From: an uncultured Lachnospiraceae bacterium
GTDB lineage: Bacteria > Bacillota > Clostridia > Lachnospirales > Lachnospiraceae
Assembly: GCA_910585295.1 (NCBI GenBank)
Contig: CAJUDE010000009.1
Coordinates: 1 to 42,201, forward strand
Length of the DNA stretch: 42,201 bases
Direction of reading: 5' to 3'
Position numbers and translations under genes: made by a program. The first letter of the stretch is position 1. The number at the start of each line of letters is the position of its first letter. Shown one piece after another: positions 41,101 through 42,201 of this stretch. The notes under the pieces are model-generated. The model did not search any database, was not told where the DNA came from, and saw nothing but the letters and a program-made list of their open reading frames with translations.

Positions 41101-41318
41101 CCTTTCCATCCAGGGCTTTGTATTTATGCAAGGCCTGCAAGAAAGCGGCAGGGGTGGAATCGGCTTCAGGCATGTCCTGGGAATACAAAGGCAAACGAGC
41201 AGCGGGTAAGAAGAAAATTCTGGCAATTAGTGTTGAGAAAACTTTTACCATTTGTTATAATGGAGCAAACACCAAAGGTTAGGCATAATTAGGAGAAGTA
41301 AAAGGAAGGAGGGCTATT
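41101..41318 (+). other. Intergenic region upstream of the right flagellin
   Basis: A 218-base gap. It holds a 9-base inverted repeat (CTTTGTATT near 41116 and AATACAAAG near 41190), the flagellin promoter at 41233-41261, and AGGAGGG about 6 bases before the flagellin ATG. No terminator with a T-tract is visible after the preceding gene, so upstream transcription might read through. Confidence 0.6.
41233..41261 (+). promoter_or_regulatory. Near-consensus sigma-A-type promoter of the right flagellin
   Basis: TTGAGA (41233-41238), a 17-base spacer and TATAAT (41256-41261), about 57 bases before the flagellin ATG. The -10 is a perfect match. I see no sigma-28/SigD-type site (TAAA with GCCGATAA at about 15 bases) in this gap, although flagellins of Firmicutes usually use one. 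Confidence 0.75.
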
Positions 41319-42125
41319 ATGAGTATTTCATCAATTAGAGGGAATCAAAACTTGTACAGGAACCAAAATCTGCACACGAACCGCAATTTACAGAAGAATT
41401 ACCAGCAGCTTGCCAGCGGCAAGAAGGTAAATTCTGCAGCGGACAATGCGGCAGGGCTTGCGATTATCCAGAAACTTATGGCTCAAAGCAACGGATATGA
41501 GGTAGGCGGGCGCAATGCGGCGTCTTCCCAGGACATGGTAAATGTGGCGGAAGGCGGCTTGTCAAATATTTCGGATTCCTTACAGCGTATGCGGGAATTG
41601 AGCATCCAGGCGTCCAATACAGCCATTTATGGCGGTGATGAGCGCGGGGCTATCCAGCAGGAAATTAATCAGTTAAAGGGTTACATTTCAGATGCGGCAA
41701 AGAACACCCAGTTCAATAACATGAACCTTTTAGACGGCAGCAAAGGGACTGCCCATGTGGCGTCCAGCCCGGATGGGGGCGGAATGGACATCAGTATGCC
41801 AAATGCGGCATTGGCCACCCTTGGCATTGCAGATTATGATGTGACTGGGGACTTTGACATTTCTGCCATTGACGAGGCCTTGAGTAAAGTGTCTTCGGCA
41901 AGGAGCGGGTTGGGCGCAGCCTATAACCGCCTGGGGCATAACATGAACTATAATGCTTATGCAACGCAGAACCTTACCGCATCCCAGAGCAGGCTTGAAG
42001 ATTTAGATTATGCGAAGGGGATTTCGGATATGAAGAAAAACAGCCTGTTAAATGAGTATCAGACTATGATGCAAAAGAAAATGATGAATGACAACGGCAT
42101 GGTAATGCGGCTGCTGAAATTCTAA
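41319..42125 (+). CDS. Short flagellin with an atypical C-terminus
   Basis: A 268-aa flagellin. The N-terminal D0/D1 region is typical: LQKNYQQLASGKKVNSAADNAAGLAI, then SDSLQRMRELSIQASN (the region recognised by TLR5 in other flagellins) and QFNNMNLLDGS. The variable middle is very short. The C-terminal D1 helix is normal (ARSGLGAAYNRLGH), but the D0 end reads SRLEDLDYAKGISDMKKN...MVMRLLKF instead of the SRIRDTDMAKEM...VLSLLQ seen in the left flagellin. It could be a minor filament subunit or a specialised form. AGGAGGG precedes ATG 41319. It is likely a target of the island's glycosylation, though sites cannot be predicted. Confidence 0.92.
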   Translation: MSISSIRGNQNLYRNQNLHTNRNLQKNYQQLASGKKVNSAADNAAGLAIIQKLMAQSNGYEVGGRNAASSQDMVNVAEGGLSNISDSLQRMRELSIQASNTAIYGGDERGAIQQEINQLKGYISDAAKNTQFNNMNLLDGSKGTAHVASSPDGGGMDISMPNAALATLGIADYDVTGDFDISAIDEALSKVSSARSGLGAAYNRLGHNMNYNAYATQNLTASQSRLEDLDYAKGISDMKKNSLLNEYQTMMQKKMMNDNGMVMRLLKF

Positions 42126-42136
42126 ATACAGTAAAA

Positions 42137-42159
42137 AGAATCCTGCTTTGCAGGATTCT
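42137..42159 (+). terminator. Hairpin after the right flagellin
   Basis: AGAATCCTGC and GCAGGATTCT form a perfect 10-bp stem with a TTT loop, 12 bases after the stop codon. There is no T-tract behind it, so it is a weak intrinsic terminator or a 3'-end stabilising structure. Two more small hairpins follow directly (CCGCC/GGCGG at 42160-42172, GTCGC/GCGAC at 42173-42185). Confidence 0.55.
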
Positions 42160-42201
42160 CCGCCTGCGGCGGGTCGCTTTGCGACAGATTTCATACCCGC
42201 C

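Noticed and set aside
1..42201. CRISPR arrays, tRNA or rRNA genes, insertion sequences
   Set aside because: No regularly spaced repeats, cloverleaf-like sequences or transposase-like proteins were seen on either strand.

Overview
The window is a flagellin glycosylation island, almost certainly from a motile member of the Firmicutes (class Clostridia, most likely Lachnospiraceae). Support for this is a canonical flagellin C-terminus at the left edge, a second complete flagellin at the right edge, strong AGGAGG-type ribosome binding sites before most genes, intrinsic terminators with T-tracts, and a large set of sugar-nucleotide and glycosyltransferase genes between the flagellins. All supported genes are on the + strand. 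They are packed with ATGA/GTGA overlaps or short gaps, as one or a few very long operons. No gene-free stretch exceeds 300 bases. I see no rRNA, tRNA, CRISPR array or transposase.

Layout. (1) 1-500: end of a flagellin, its terminator, then a decayed glycosyltransferase remnant between two hairpins. (2) 508-6016: a small helical protein, a Maf/DUF115 flagellin glycosyltransferase and a 1091-aa fused GT4-like/GT2 glycosyltransferase. (3) 6125-11048: a TPP-dependent acetolactate-synthase-like enzyme, a sialic-acid-synthase-like enzyme fused to a cupin, and an FdtB/FdtA-type aminotransferase and 3,4-ketoisomerase pair (dTDP-3-amino-3,6-dideoxyhexose). (4) 11041-19740: a more A+T-rich cassette with a GT2, a methyltransferase, two PglD/NeuD-like acyltransferases around a sugar N-formyltransferase, a beta-propeller glycosidase-like protein, a FemAB/GNAT-like acyltransferase, a radical SAM protein and an FkbM methyltransferase. 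(5) 19761-33781: a second radical SAM protein, an SDR, a Gmm-like Nudix, a frameshifted small gene, a sugar C-methyltransferase, a degenerate RfbF paralogue, an AAA/PD-(D/E)XK protein that looks like an insertion, then RfbG, RfbF and RfbH (CDP-3,6-dideoxyhexose route) with a DUF4422 protein and two CgeB-like glycosyltransferases. (6) 33790-39518: a legionaminic-acid-type set (LegH-, LegI-, LegG-, LegF-, PtmE- and LegB-like; no LegC here). (7) 39534-42125: a third CgeB-like glycosyltransferase, a small helical protein and an atypical short flagellin with its own near-consensus sigma-A-type promoter.

How it fits together (inference): at least three nucleotide-sugar routes (dTDP-, CDP- and CMP-linked) plus a possible fourth (TPP enzyme plus NeuB-cupin) feed several glycosyltransferases, with Maf attaching nonulosonic acid to flagellin. 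Acetylation, formylation, methylation, FemAB-like acylation and radical SAM chemistry would diversify the glycan. Two long poly-G tracts (G8 at 15595-15602 and G9 at 17633-17641) sit where a one-base length change would alter a reading frame, so the glycan may be phase variable. Remarks on base composition are by eye; no similarity search was run.
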